DNA of 64,000 nucleotides from Ruegeria sp. HKCCD4315 (GCF_013112245.1 NZ_WVRN01000001.1:98501-162500); one strand, 5' to 3'; counted from the first letter of the stretch, positions 44,548 to 53,585 are shown. Numbers and translations are program-made. The notes: generated from the sequence alone by a model not told the origin.

Positions 44548-47337
44548 ATGAGCCTCTATACTGATTACCTGAATGAAATCGAAACCCGCAAAGAGCAGGG
44601 CCTGAGCCCAAAACCCATCGATGATGGGGCTTTGGCGAAGGAAATCATTGATCAGATCCGTGATCCCCAGAACGAACATCGCGCAGACTCGCTGAACTAT
44701 TTCATCTACAATACGCTGCCCGGCACAACCAGCGCGGCTGGCGAAAAGGCCAGCTTTCTGAAAGAGGTCATTCTGGGCGAAGCTGACGTCGAAGAAATCT
44801 CGCAGGACTTTGCGTTCGATCTGTTGTCGCATATGAAAGGTGGCCCCTCGGTCGAGGTTCTTCTGGACCTTGCGCTGGGCGATGACGCCGCAGTTGCTGG
44901 CAAAGCGGCGGAAGTGCTGAAAACACAAGTCTTCCTGTACGACGCCGACACCGACCGACTGAAGGCCGCGCTCAAGGGCGGCAACACCGTCGCGCGGGAT
45001 ATCTTGGAAAGCTATGCCAAGGCCGAGTTTTTCACCAAGCTGCCCGACATCGACGAGGAAATCGAAATCGTCACATATGTTGCTGCCGAAGGTGACATTT
45101 CCACAGACCTTCTGTCGCCGGGCAATCAGGCACACTCGCGCGCCGACCGCGAACTGCACGGCAAGTGCCTGATCTCGGAAAAGGCGCAGCAGGAAATTCA
45201 GGATCTGAAGCTTCAGCACCCCGGCAAACGTGTCATGCTGATCGCTGAAAAAGGAACCATGGGTGTTGGTTCTTCACGTATGTCCGGCGTAAACAATGTG
45301 GCGCTTTGGACCGGTAAGCAAGCCAGCCCCTATGTGCCGTTTGTCAACTTTGCCCCAATCGTCGCGGGTACGAATGGCATCTCTCCGATCTTCCTGACCA
45401 CCGTCGGTGTAACCGGTGGCATCGGTCTGGACCTGAAGAACTGGGTTAAAAAGGTGGACGAGTACGGCAATGCGATCCTGAACAATGACGGCAACCCGAT
45501 CTTGGAAGAGAAGTACTCGGTCGCCACAGGCACGGTTCTGAAGATCAACACCAAAGACCACAAACTGCTGAGCGAAGATGGCGATGAGTTGGTCGACGTA
45601 TCCTCGTCCTTTACCCCGCAAAAAGTGGAATTCATGAAGGCCGGGGGCTCTTACGCCATTGTCTTTGGAAAGAAGCTGCAAACATTTGCGGCCGAGACGC
45701 TGGGTGTCGAAGCACCTTTGGTCTTTGCCCCGTCCAAGGAAATCAGCCACGAAGGCCAGGGCCTGACCGCAGTCGAGAAGATCTTTAACAAGAACGCATT
45801 GGGCACCACGCCGGGCAAAACCCTGCACGCGGGTTCGGACGTTCGCGTGAAGGTCAACATTGTCGGCTCGCAAGACACCACCGGTCTGATGACCATGCAG
45901 GAACTTGAGGCGATGGCCGCGACCGTTGTGGCGCCCAGCGTTGATGGGGCTTATCAGTCCGGCTGCCACACTGCATCGGTCTGGGATGCCAAGGCGCAGG
46001 CCAACACGCCACGCCTGATGAAGTTCATGAATGACTTCGGACTTGTCACCGGACGTGACCCCAAAGGCGTCTATCATTCGATGACCGACGTGATCCACAA
46101 GGTGCTGAACGACATCACCGTGGATGACTGGTCGGTCATTATCGGCGGTGACAGCCACACCCGCATGTCCAAAGGCGTCGCCTTTGGCGCGGACTCGGGC
46201 ACTGTTGCGCTGGCACTGGCGACCGGTGAAGCCTCGATGCCGATCCCGGAGTCGGTCAAGGTGACCTTCAAAGGCAAAATGGCCGATCACATGGACTTCC
46301 GCGATGTGGTGCATGCAACCCAGGCGCAAATGCTGGACCAGCACGGCGACAACGTGTTCCAGGGTCGTGTGATCGAAGTGCATATTGGCACGCTGCTGGC
46401 GGATCAGGCCTTCACCTTCACCGACTGGACAGCCGAGATGAAGGCCAAGGCATCGGTCTGTATCTCGAATGATGAGACCCTGATCGGTTCGCTGGAATTG
46501 GCCAAGTCGCGCATCCAGATCATGATCGACAAGGGCATGGAGCATGAAAACGGCATGCTGCAAAAGCTGATCAACATCGCGGACGCGCGCATCGCCGAGA
46601 TCAAATCGGGTGAAAAACCCGCGCTGCAGCCGGATGACAACGCGAAATACTTCGCTGAAGTCGTCGTCGATCTGGATCAGATTGTTGAACCGATGATCGC
46701 CGACCCGGATGTTCACAATGCCGATGTTTCCAAGCGCTATACCCACGACACGATCCGCCCGATCTCGTACTACAAAGCCGAAAAGCATGTCGATCTGGGC
46801 TTTGTTGGTTCGTGCATGGTGCATAAGGGGGACATCAAGATTGTCGCCCAGATGTTGAAGAACCTTGAGAAGGAAGCCGGTAAGGTCGAATTCAAGGCGC
46901 CGCTGGTCGTCGCGGCCCCAACCTACAACATCATCGACGAGTTGAAAGAAGAGGGTGACTGGGAAGTGCTTGAGAAATACTCGGGCTTCGAATTCGACGA
47001 TCTTTTCCCGAAACAGAATGCCCGCACCGAGTACGAAAACATCCTCTACTTGGAACGTCCGGGTTGTAACCTGTGCATGGGCAACCAGGAAAAAGCCGCC
47101 AAGGGGGATACGGTTCTGGCCACCTCGACCCGCCTGTTCCAGGGCCGTGTCGTGGCGGATGCGCCAGACAAGAAGGGTGAAAGTCTGCTGGCCTCGACCC
47201 CGGTTGTCGTGCTGTCGGCTATCTTGGGCCGCACCCCAAATATCGACGAGTACAAGACCGCTGTTGAAGGCATCGACTTGACCAAATTCGCGCCTTCGAC
47301 TGAAAAGCCAGCGGGCACGAAGTCAGCGCACTTCTAA
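44548..47337 (+). CDS. acnB: Aconitate hydratase B (AcnB)
   Basis: A 929-residue bifunctional aconitase/2-methylisocitrate dehydratase of the AcnB type: helical domain and swivelling domain first, then the catalytic domain. The three 4Fe-4S cysteines are visible: one in GSCMVHKGD (about residue 756) and two in CNLCMGNQ (about 841 and 844). RADRELHGKC and GDSHTRMSKGVAFG are substrate-site motifs. AcnB isomerises citrate to isocitrate in the TCA cycle. The ATG at 44548 was chosen by alignment to the family's start. A strong hairpin terminator follows at 47365. Confidence 0.95.
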   Translation: MSLYTDYLNEIETRKEQGLSPKPIDDGALAKEIIDQIRDPQNEHRADSLNYFIYNTLPGTTSAAGEKASFLKEVILGEADVEEISQDFAFDLLSHMKGGPSVEVLLDLALGDDAAVAGKAAEVLKTQVFLYDADTDRLKAALKGGNTVARDILESYAKAEFFTKLPDIDEEIEIVTYVAAEGDISTDLLSPGNQAHSRADRELHGKCLISEKAQQEIQDLKLQHPGKRVMLIAEKGTMGVGSSRMSGVNNVALWTGKQASPYVPFVNFAPIVAGTNGISPIFLTTVGVTGGIGLDLKNWVKKVDEYGNAILNNDGNPILEEKYSVATGTVLKINTKDHKLLSEDGDELVDVSSSFTPQKVEFMKAGGSYAIVFGKKLQTFAAETLGVEAPLVFAPSKEISHEGQGLTAVEKIFNKNALGTTPGKTLHAGSDVRVKVNIVGSQDTTGLMTMQELEAMAATVVAPSVDGAYQSGCHTASVWDAKAQANTPRLMKFMNDFGLVTGRDPKGVYHSMTDVIHKVLNDITVDDWSVIIGGDSHTRMSKGVAFGADSGTVALALATGEASMPIPESVKVTFKGKMADHMDFRDVVHATQAQMLDQHGDNVFQGRVIEVHIGTLLADQAFTFTDWTAEMKAKASVCISNDETLIGSLELAKSRIQIMIDKGMEHENGMLQKLINIADARIAEIKSGEKPALQPDDNAKYFAEVVVDLDQIVEPMIADPDVHNADVSKRYTHDTIRPISYYKAEKHVDLGFVGSCMVHKGDIKIVAQMLKNLEKEAGKVEFKAPLVVAAPTYNIIDELKEEGDWEVLEKYSGFEFDDLFPKQNARTEYENILYLERPGCNLCMGNQEKAAKGDTVLATSTRLFQGRVVADAPDKKGESLLASTPVVVLSAILGRTPNIDEYKTAVEGIDLTKFAPSTEKPAGTKSAHF

Positions 47338-47364
47338 ACGCCGCCGTCGACGCTGAGAATACTT

Positions 47365-47397
47365 CGCCCGGGCACCCTGCAGGTGACCGGGCGTTTT
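47365..47397 (+). terminator. Rho-independent terminator after acnB
   Basis: A 7-base GC stem (CGCCCGG / CCGGGCG) is followed by TTTT. It stands 28 bases after the acnB stop codon, as expected for an intrinsic terminator. Confidence 0.8.
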
Positions 47398-47448
47398 CAT
47401 TCGTTGAATTCAAGCTGCGGTTGCGTTTGCCGAAAAGGCGATCCGCAT

Positions 47449-47907
47449 TCAAAGAATAGGCAACGGTCCACGGGTCTTGGTTTGGCGAAGTACAAAATTG
47501 CTGCGCGTGTCGCGGACCAGCCCGGACTTCAAGAGTCGTTGCATGATGAAGACCTCCAGATCTTCGGGCGTTTTCGCATAGACTTTCAGTATGAAATCGT
47601 GATCCCCGGTGATCGATGCACATTCAACAATCTGCGGTTCGGTTTCGACCAAACGCAGGAAATCTGCAATGCTCTTTTCCTGGTGATCCTTAAGCGCAAC
47701 ATGGACATACGCGATGGCGTTTAGCCCAACGGCCTTGGCGGGCACTTGCGCGCGATAGCCTGTAACAACTCCGGACGCTTCAAGATCGCGAACACGCCGC
47801 CAGCATTGCGAGGCCGATAACCCGGTTCGGTCCGCCAGCTCCTGCATAGACAGACGTCCACTGATCTGAAGCTCGCGCAGGATATCGATGTCAGCAGGAT
47901 GAAGCAT
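47449..47907 (-). CDS. Lrp/AsnC-family transcriptional regulator
   Basis: A 152-residue protein with an N-terminal helix-turn-helix (DIDILRELQISGRLSMQELADRTGLS) and a C-terminal RAM effector domain (VNLDAI-type segment AVGLNAIAYVHVAL, then the GDHDFILKVYAK motif). It is divergent from phhA with a 119-base gap. Lrp-type regulators of phenylalanine/tyrosine metabolism are often placed so, and this one probably senses an aromatic amino acid and controls phhA. The pairing is strong evidence for a link, but the direction of control is not shown. Confidence 0.9.
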   Translation of the reverse strand: MLHPADIDILRELQISGRLSMQELADRTGLSASQCWRRVRDLEASGVVTGYRAQVPAKAVGLNAIAYVHVALKDHQEKSIADFLRLVETEPQIVECASITGDHDFILKVYAKTPEDLEVFIMQRLLKSGLVRDTRSNFVLRQTKTRGPLPIL

Positions 47908-48026
47908 ATGTTTCGCAAACTTAAGTTTTCCGATCTATTTCAATCAAATTAGCGAGAAATAGTCAGTAATCAAAACAAATCTCCCACGTGTGACGCGGTA
48001 TCCTGTTCCTCAGCAGGAGGAAGCGG

Positions 48027-48827
48027 ATGCCAAAATCGACCAAATACGTCGCCAAAGTCGCCGACGCGCGTGGCCATATCGCCTATACGGATGAAGAAAA
48101 CGCCGTTTGGGCCGATCTATACGCAGCGCAGGAGGATAATGTTCAGCGCTATATGGCACGCGAATATCTGGACGGGCTGGCGCGTCTTGAGTTGCCAAAG
48201 ACCAAGGTGCCGTCTTGCGCTGATATCTCGGATCGGCTTCTGGACCTGACGGGGTGGCGGGTGCAGCCGGTTCCGGCCCTGATCGGCTTCAAGACGTTCT
48301 TTGGTATGCTCGCGGATCGCGTGTTTCCGGCAGCCTCGTTCATTCGGTCGCGCGAGGACTTCGACTATATCGAAGAGCCGGATATTTTTCATGAGATCTT
48401 CGGCCACACCCCGCTGCTCAGTGACCCACGTTTTGCCGCGTTCAGCCACGCCATCGGCAAGGCAGGCCAGCAGGCGACGGATGCAGATTACGCCTGGCTG
48501 ATCAGGCTATACTGGTTTTCCATCGAATTTGGGCTTCGCCGACAGGACGGTCAGATCAAGGCTTTGGGATCGGGGCTGGCGTCGTCGCCGACTGAACTGG
48601 TTTATGCCGTAACCAGTGACATCCCGGATCGCGACGCGTTTGACATCCTGACAATTCTGCGCACGCCTTATCGGATCGACATGCACCAGATGGGGTATTT
48701 TGTGCTCGACGACCCAGAGGATTTGTTCGAAGCTGCCGAGCGGGACCTGTTGGCCGATGTCCGGCACGCGCGTCGTCTGGGGTTGTTACCAAACAAGTTT
48801 CCGGAAAAGGTTACGGCAGCAGAATAG
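48027..48827 (+). CDS. phhA: Phenylalanine 4-monooxygenase
   Basis: A 266-residue monomeric bacterial phenylalanine hydroxylase. The iron site is clear: HEIFGHTPLL (about residues 122-131) gives both histidines, and Glu in FSIEFG (about 167) is the third ligand. The motif DLTGWRVQPVPALI and the segment PDIFHEIFGH are diagnostic. The enzyme makes tyrosine from phenylalanine with tetrahydropterin and oxygen. A perfect AGGAGG is spaced six bases before the ATG at 48027. The Lrp-type regulator gene lies divergently. Confidence 0.94.
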   Translation: MPKSTKYVAKVADARGHIAYTDEENAVWADLYAAQEDNVQRYMAREYLDGLARLELPKTKVPSCADISDRLLDLTGWRVQPVPALIGFKTFFGMLADRVFPAASFIRSREDFDYIEEPDIFHEIFGHTPLLSDPRFAAFSHAIGKAGQQATDADYAWLIRLYWFSIEFGLRRQDGQIKALGSGLASSPTELVYAVTSDIPDRDAFDILTILRTPYRIDMHQMGYFVLDDPEDLFEAAERDLLADVRHARRLGLLPNKFPEKVTAAE

Positions 48828-48842
48828 CCGCGTCGCCCATCT

Positions 48843-49364
48843 TCAGACGGACAGGTCTTTGTACATGTACGTGGTCGGTTCCAAACTGGGTTCGAACGGA
48901 TTGCGGCAATAATTCGGTATTTCCCCTGCAATTTGAAACCCGAGGCTTTGGTACAGCATCCGTGAGGGATCGCTGCTGCGCGTATCCAGCACCAGCATCG
49001 TGCGGTGCAAGCTGCGGGCGTGTTGAAAAAGCGCCGCCATCAAAGCGCGGCCATACCCGCGACGCCGCGCGTTTGGATGAACCAGCAGCTTTGCGACATC
49101 CGCACGGTGAGGTTGGTTGGGCATGGCTGCCGGGACAAGTTGCACGGTACCTAAAACGCGCGCGCCGTCATAGGCCGCGAAGATCTCTAAAGCGCCCGCG
49201 TTTAATCCCGGCCGCACGTTCTGCTGCCAATAGTTTCGCGCGTCTTCCTGCGCAAAGGGCAGGATAAACCCAATACTGGCCCCGTCATGGACACAGGCGT
49301 GCAAAATCTCTGCCAGATCATCTAAGGCGGCATCGAATTCTGAACAAATCAGACGTGTGATCAT
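48843..49364 (-). CDS. GNAT-family N-acetyltransferase
   Basis: A 173-residue GNAT protein. The CoA-binding motif A is RRRGYGRALMAAL (about residues 100-112), preceded by the strand VAKLLVHPNA and followed by a Tyr in LYQSLGF. Acetyl acceptor unknown. The first codons overlap the stop of the XRE-cupin regulator gene in an ATGA arrangement, so the two form an operon. In this kind of pair the regulator often controls the enzyme. Confidence 0.88.
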   Translation of the reverse strand: MITRLICSEFDAALDDLAEILHACVHDGASIGFILPFAQEDARNYWQQNVRPGLNAGALEIFAAYDGARVLGTVQLVPAAMPNQPHRADVAKLLVHPNARRRGYGRALMAALFQHARSLHRTMLVLDTRSSDPSRMLYQSLGFQIAGEIPNYCRNPFEPSLEPTTYMYKDLSV

Positions 49365-49915
49365 ACCAGCACCAGTAGATACCGTGCGCCTCGTTCAGCG
49401 CCTGTTTCAAACCGGGTCGGACCAGATAGATGATAACGCAGACAATCCCCTGCGCTCAGATCGTGTGGCGTTCCGTCAACCGTCAACGTCAGCGCGCCAT
49501 CGATCAGGATCAGGTGATGTTCTTGCCCCGACTTGGGCGGCGTCTCGTACGTGATCACGGTGTTACGCGGCAGGTGGCCCTCCACGACCTCAGCGTTCAG
49601 ACCGTTCGCAGGAGGAGACACGGCGCGGCGGGTGTATCCCGTTTCGGGATCGCTCCATTCCGTCTGATGTTCAAACGGAACCTTGGGGTCAAAACTGTCT
49701 TCGACCATCATCAACAGGCGTGACATCGGTAAATCGTATGCGGCACATAAACGACCAAGGTTTTCTGCCGTAGGGCTGACGTCGCCCTTCTCCATCCGAG
49801 ACAAGGTGGCGCGACTGATGCCACTGTGCTCAGACAATTGGTCCAGAGACCATCCACGCCCGCGGCGGAGTTCATTCAATCGGCTGGCAAGGCGGTTCGA
49901 GAGCGTGTCGAGCAT
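49361..49915 (-). CDS. XRE-family regulator with C-terminal cupin
   Basis: A 184-residue protein with an XRE helix-turn-helix at residues 12-65 (WSLDQLSEHSGISRATLSRME) and a C-terminal cupin (about 105-180, KSGQEHHLILIDGALTLTV then LSAGDCLRY). Such regulators bind small-molecule effectors in the cupin pocket. The upstream 118 bases are AT-rich with TATAATAG near 49921, which looks like a promoter -10 box. It is translationally coupled to the acetyltransferase gene. Confidence 0.9.
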   Translation of the reverse strand: MLDTLSNRLASRLNELRRGRGWSLDQLSEHSGISRATLSRMEKGDVSPTAENLGRLCAAYDLPMSRLLMMVEDSFDPKVPFEHQTEWSDPETGYTRRAVSPPANGLNAEVVEGHLPRNTVITYETPPKSGQEHHLILIDGALTLTVDGTPHDLSAGDCLRYHLSGPTRFETGAERGARYLLVLV

Positions 49916-49980
49916 AAATCATATAATAGAAAAAATTCCAGATATGAGAAAGATATTCCAAAACAAATAAACTGTAAATG

Positions 49981-50010
49981 AAAAAAGGGTGCGGAAACCT
50001 CGCACCCTTT
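49981..50010 (-). terminator. Rho-independent terminator of the iron-binding protein gene
   Basis: A perfect 10-base stem (AAAGGGTGCG / CGCACCCTTT) with a 7-base loop, followed on the minus strand by a run of T. It ends about 24 bases past the stop codon of the gene at 50034-51050. Confidence 0.9.
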
Positions 50011-50033
50011 GTGGTTTGCGTCGAATTGGAAGG

Positions 50034-51050
50034 TTACTTCCAGCCAACCTCGTTAAAGATCTTTTGCGCTTCGGGAATGTTCTTGGCAACTTCGGATAGG
50101 TTCACTTCGTCAGCCTTGAACTCGCCCAAGGTAGCGACAGACTCGGCCAGCGCGACACTAGGTACAGCCGGGTATTCGTCATTACCTGCCGAGAAATATT
50201 GCTGCGCCTGATCGCCTGCCAGATACTCAAGGAAGAGGATCGCGTTTTCTTTGTTCGGCGCGTTTGCCGCAACGCCGCCGCCTGACAGATTCATGTGGGC
50301 TCCATAACCTTCCTGGTTCGGGAAGACCCAGCCGATCATGTCACGGTCAGCAGACAGGCCTTTAACATCTTTGCGGATTGCCCGCGCAAAGTAATAGGTG
50401 TTCGAGACTGCGATGTCACATTCACCCGATGCGATGCCACGCAGTTGGTCGGTGTCGCCGCCCTGTGGATCACGCGCCATGTTGGCGACAATGCCTTCGG
50501 CCCAGGTTTTCGCGGCGTCGGCGCCTTGGTGGGTGATGATCGAGGCCAACAGGGTCTGGTTGTACGTGTTGGTCGACGAGCGGATGCAGATCAGGCCCTT
50601 ATACTCTGGCTTGGCCAAATCGGCATAAGTGGCCGGTGGGTTGGTGACGTTTTCTTTGTTGTAAAAGATAATCCGACCGCGCTGCGAAAAGCCAAACCAC
50701 TGGTTGTCGCTGTCTTGCAGATTTGCGGGGATGCGCTCTTCCAGGGTTGCGCTTTCGATGGCCTGCAAGATGCCTGCGTCCTTGGCGCGAGCTAGGCGCG
50801 AAGTGTCAACGGTCAGCATCACGTCTGCGGGCGAGTTTGTGCCTTCGGCTTCCATCCGCGCGATCAATTCGTCGGCTTTGCCTTCGATGCGATTGATCTT
50901 GATGCCGGTTGCGTCTTCGAAATCGGTATACAGACGTTCATCGGTGTCATAGTGGCGCGACGAATAAAGGTTCAGTTCCCCTTCAGCGACGGCGGAGGTG
51001 GCAATCAATGCCGACAGTGCGGCGACGATGCAGGTGGAGGAGTTCAGCAT
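50034..51050 (-). CDS. Ferric-iron ABC transporter substrate-binding protein (FbpA/AfuA family)
   Basis: A 338-residue periplasmic binding protein with signal peptide (MLNSSTCIVAALSALIATSAVAEG). The mature start NLYSSRHYDTDERLY is the typical first strand of FbpA-like iron binders, with Tyr and His that may touch iron. The Tyr pair in VSNTYYFARAIR (about residue 230) is the classical ferric-ion site. The permease and ATPase genes are not adjacent. The start is at 51050 or 51062 (four codons longer); the first has GGGA upstream. A TTGATCAA palindrome lies near 51098 and could be an iron-regulator site. Confidence 0.88.
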   Translation of the reverse strand: MLNSSTCIVAALSALIATSAVAEGELNLYSSRHYDTDERLYTDFEDATGIKINRIEGKADELIARMEAEGTNSPADVMLTVDTSRLARAKDAGILQAIESATLEERIPANLQDSDNQWFGFSQRGRIIFYNKENVTNPPATYADLAKPEYKGLICIRSSTNTYNQTLLASIITHQGADAAKTWAEGIVANMARDPQGGDTDQLRGIASGECDIAVSNTYYFARAIRKDVKGLSADRDMIGWVFPNQEGYGAHMNLSGGGVAANAPNKENAILFLEYLAGDQAQQYFSAGNDEYPAVPSVALAESVATLGEFKADEVNLSEVAKNIPEAQKIFNEVGWK

Positions 51051-51299
51051 GATGCGTCCCATTGTTGAATTCAGAGAGTGGACATTAATCCGACTGATTT
51101 GATCAATTATACGATTCCCGGCGGGATGCAAGGAAATCCGACGAAAATAGTTGGGTAAATGTCAGAAAGAGGTATTGGGTGAAACTTGAAACACTTTTTT
51201 GCACGTATTGGCCGCAGGGGCCGAGCGAGTTAGTTTGGCATTACAGCTTTTCTGCGACAGGCAGAGTCGGATTGAGTAGTGCACGAAAAGGATCAGTTG

Positions 51300-51623
51300 A
51301 TGCCCGAAACACTTGCGGAAAAACTGGAAAAATCAAACCTTGGACATTGGATGGCCCGCTACGAAAGCTTCATGGTTTTTGTAGGTGTCGTCGGACCATT
51401 TGCGACCCTGCCGCAACTGATGAAGCTCTATTTTACGCATACAGAACACGCGACTGGCCAGTCTTTGGTGTCATGGTCGCTGTATGCCGCTGTCTCATTC
51501 CTGTGGTTCGCTTACGGTTTGATTGTTGGGAAGCTGCCGATCTATGTCGGCAATGGCATTTCAATGGTTCTGAACATCTTGATGGTGATCGGGATTCTGA
51601 TTCACGCCGGGGTCACGTTCTAA
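51300..51623 (+). CDS. SemiSWEET-like (PQ-loop) membrane protein
   Basis: A 107-residue protein with a short cytosolic N terminus and three hydrophobic helices (FMVFVGVVGPFATLPQLMKLY, SWSLYAAVSFLWFAYGLI, GNGISMVLNILMVIGIL). The P-Q pair in ATLPQ in helix one is the PQ-loop signature of SemiSWEET sugar transporters, which work as dimers of three-helix units. The start was placed at 51300 because of AAAAGGA; an earlier in-frame codon at 51279 is less supported. Sugar specificity unknown. Confidence 0.8.
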   Translation: MPETLAEKLEKSNLGHWMARYESFMVFVGVVGPFATLPQLMKLYFTHTEHATGQSLVSWSLYAAVSFLWFAYGLIVGKLPIYVGNGISMVLNILMVIGILIHAGVTF

Positions 51624-51792
51624 AAAGCGCCGGGCGCAGGTAACCCCCGCCAAACGGTGCAGTTCCCTACATCTTTTTTCGGGTCAACCGCCGATGTTCG
51701 TGGAGCTGGCGCTGCGTCATGCCGGGCGCGAAATTGCCGCCTTTGCGACGTGCCGCCCTGTATTCTGACAATCTGAACTGCCCACGACTAAG

Positions 51793-52350
51793 CTACTGTC
51801 GTTTCTTTGATTGTTTTCCAGCCTGGCGAGGCTGTGGGGCCGGCTCAGGCTCTGGGTCGGGGTCTTCACCCATGACCGGATTTTCGGCAAGCATCGCCGC
51901 AGTCACGGCCTCCATATATTTCTGAAGCAGAATAGGGGGGTCCGCAGGTGCCAGTTTGATGGTCAACCTGCTCGCGCCTTCCTGGCTGTATGCGTAGCGA
52001 GAGGAATAGCTGGCATTGACCTGTGCGGCCACCGGACCCCAGCCACCTTTGACGGATGCACTGCCTGACTTTTCCTTTTGTTTCGTCATCGAGATCGCCA
52101 TTTTCACTTCGATCTCAGCTTCCTGAACGGCATAAAACGCGGGAAGAAAACCCATCGAAACAAGGCTGAATTCTTTGCCGGGTCCACTTGGGTTGGACAG
52201 GTCGGGCAGCATAATCTTCTGATCGGCCATGTATTTGGCAACATCGGTCGAGTGACGATCCAGTTCTGATTGCGACTCGGCGACGGAAAGGGCCAGTTTT
52301 TGAACCATTTCCGCAAAGGGGACGTTTAGCAATTCCTGCCCGATACTCAT
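51793..52350 (-). CDS. Uncharacterised protein, distant relative of the 52873-53250 gene product
   Basis: A 185-residue protein. The first half is helical (PFAEMVQKLALSVAESQSELD). Near residues 68-86 is the strand FLPAFYAVQEAEIEVKMA, followed by GGWGPVAAQVNASYSSRYAYS and the C-terminal helix. The very C terminus is Pro/Glu/Lys-rich and disordered. The organisation recalls DUF2589-type proteins (strand with alternating acidic residues, W-G-P, A-S-Y-S), but this is a loose impression. It has an AGGAG ribosome-binding site. It is the last of three minus-strand genes, 26 bases from the middle one. Confidence 0.65.
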   Translation of the reverse strand: MSIGQELLNVPFAEMVQKLALSVAESQSELDRHSTDVAKYMADQKIMLPDLSNPSGPGKEFSLVSMGFLPAFYAVQEAEIEVKMAISMTKQKEKSGSASVKGGWGPVAAQVNASYSSRYAYSQEGASRLTIKLAPADPPILLQKYMEAVTAAMLAENPVMGEDPDPEPEPAPQPRQAGKQSKKRQ

Positions 52351-52376
52351 CTTCGAACTCCTGTTCCAAATTCAGT

Positions 52377-52880
52377 CTACTTGATAATTTTCGTGGGGGA
52401 CCGCCTCCTGACGGAAAATGTGACTTTTGAAGCGTTCTGGCTGATCACCTGCTTCTTTGCATTGGTCGCAATCTGGGCGGTTTCACCATCCTGACCCAAT
52501 CCAACAAAGGCTTCGACTTTCACGTTGTCGATGGTGAAATCGTCGCTGTCGTTAGATCCGGCCAGAATCTGTTCTCCCAGTGCTTGCGAGAATTTCTGCG
52601 CGTCGACGATCTGCGTGTCTTTATCGTCTGCCATCACCTCGGCGGCAGCACTGGCCAATGGGTTCGTCACGGGCGGCAAACCGGCCCCGACCATCATTTC
52701 ACCGCCATCCTCCAACTCATCAATCCTGTCTTCCAGGTCCGAGATGGTCTGCCTTAGTTCGTTTTCACGTGTCTCCATGGCGGTCAGCCTGTCCGAAAGA
52801 GACTTGAGCAAAAGCGTAAACGCTTCGGGCATTTCGGTAACCCGAACTTCTATCGGTTGCTTTCGATCGGAATCAGCCAT
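52377..52880 (-). CDS. Uncharacterised coiled-coil protein
   Basis: A 167-residue protein. Residues about 25-60 form a likely coiled coil (LSDRLTAMETRENELRQ then ISDLEDRIDELEDG). The C-terminal half has hydrophobic strands with several N-V/I pairs and a basic end (VRRRSPTKIIK). The start at 52880 has GGCAGG upstream and overlaps the preceding gene's end by eight bases, so both are coupled. The open frame extends further, but that part overlaps the upstream gene completely. No family is recognised. Confidence 0.6.
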   Translation of the reverse strand: MADSDRKQPIEVRVTEMPEAFTLLLKSLSDRLTAMETRENELRQTISDLEDRIDELEDGGEMMVGAGLPPVTNPLASAAAEVMADDKDTQIVDAQKFSQALGEQILAGSNDSDDFTIDNVKVEAFVGLGQDGETAQIATNAKKQVISQNASKVTFSVRRRSPTKIIK

Positions 52881-53250
52881 CTTCGGGCCTGCCGGTCTCA
52901 TCCTCGTGAACGGGTCCGGGGACAAAACGCATGCGCATGGTGGACGCGCTTTTTGAGTCGAGCGTATCGGTCTGCGTCAGCTTTGGGCCCCAAAGAAAGC
53001 TGAACAGCCTGTCTTCTTCCCCTTGCTCGCTGGACATTTCCATGACCACTTTCAGTTCAACGTCGACATCTTGCATATGATAAAAGACAGGCGGTATGCC
53101 CATGTCGCGCAGTTCCTGCGGATAGTTCTTAAGTGCTTCCAGCTGGTCTCTGCTCAGTTGTTCCGCAGCCTGGGCAACGCTTTTGCCGATATCGGCAACC
53201 ATGTCCGTCAGAGTTGTACCAAATATTGCATGAGGGTCATCGTTGGCCAA
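52873..53250 (-). CDS. Uncharacterised protein, first gene of a three-gene cassette
   Basis: A 125-residue protein that most likely starts with TTG at 53250, since AGGAGG is located six bases before it; an earlier start is possible but lacks a site. It shares with the 51793-52350 product the pattern P-x-F-Y-x-x-Q-x-x-x-(V/I)-E-(V/L)-K (here PPVFYHMQDVDVELKVVM), an N-terminal helical half and a Gly/Trp-Gly-Pro turn. This makes the two distant paralogues. Function unknown; no signal peptide is present, so it is probably cytoplasmic. Confidence 0.6.
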   Translation of the reverse strand: MANDDPHAIFGTTLTDMVADIGKSVAQAAEQLSRDQLEALKNYPQELRDMGIPPVFYHMQDVDVELKVVMEMSSEQGEEDRLFSFLWGPKLTQTDTLDSKSASTMRMRFVPGPVHEDETGRPEDG

Positions 53251-53407
53251 ATCAGACCTCCTGACATCATAAATCAATCAAACGTTAACACGAGAACGAC
53301 TTATAACAATGAGAAATGTCAGGTTAAGACTTCGCCGCTTTTGGCGAGCGAATTACAGCGGCAGCGCATGTTCGGCAGGCTCGCCATTCGCAGATTGTTG
53401 TCAGGCA

Positions 53408-53440
53408 CAAAAAAACCGCGCTGAAAAGCGCGGTTCTTTA
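53408..53440 (-). terminator. Rho-independent terminator after rpmJ
   Basis: An 8-base perfect stem (AACCGCGC / GCGCGGTT) with a TGAAAA loop and a run of T on the minus strand. It stands about 20 bases past the rpmJ stop codon. Confidence 0.88.
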
Positions 53441-53459
53441 AAAGATATTTAAGCAGTTC

Positions 53460-53585
53460 TTAGCCCTGACGAGCTTTGAACTTGCGCTGCGTCTTGTTGA
53501 TCACGTAGACGCGGCCTTTGCGACGCACAATACGGCAATCACGGTGCCGGTTCTTGAGCGAGCGGAGCGAGTTCTTGACCTTCAT
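53460..53585 (-). CDS. rpmJ: 50S ribosomal protein L36
   Basis: A 41-residue basic protein with the L36 pattern [17 protein letters not shown], then [21 protein letters not shown] split by IV. It is the cysteine-poor, zinc-independent form: only one Cys remains and the C-x-x-C ... H zinc ligands are missing. It belongs to the large ribosomal subunit. The true start is the internal ATG at 53585; the longer frame to 53720 runs through the tRNA gene and is not coding. Confidence 0.95.
   Translation of the reverse strand: MKVKNSLRSLKNRHRDCRIVRRKGRVYVINKTQRKFKARQG

Noticed and set aside
44470..45219. Minus-strand open frame over the acnB start
   Set aside because: A shadow frame of acnB codons with no family resemblance and no start site features.
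45274..46824. Long minus-strand open frame (516 codons) inside acnB
   Set aside because: It is the antisense shadow of a strongly coding GC-rich gene. The translation is rich in His and Arg, has no domain and no ribosome-binding site.
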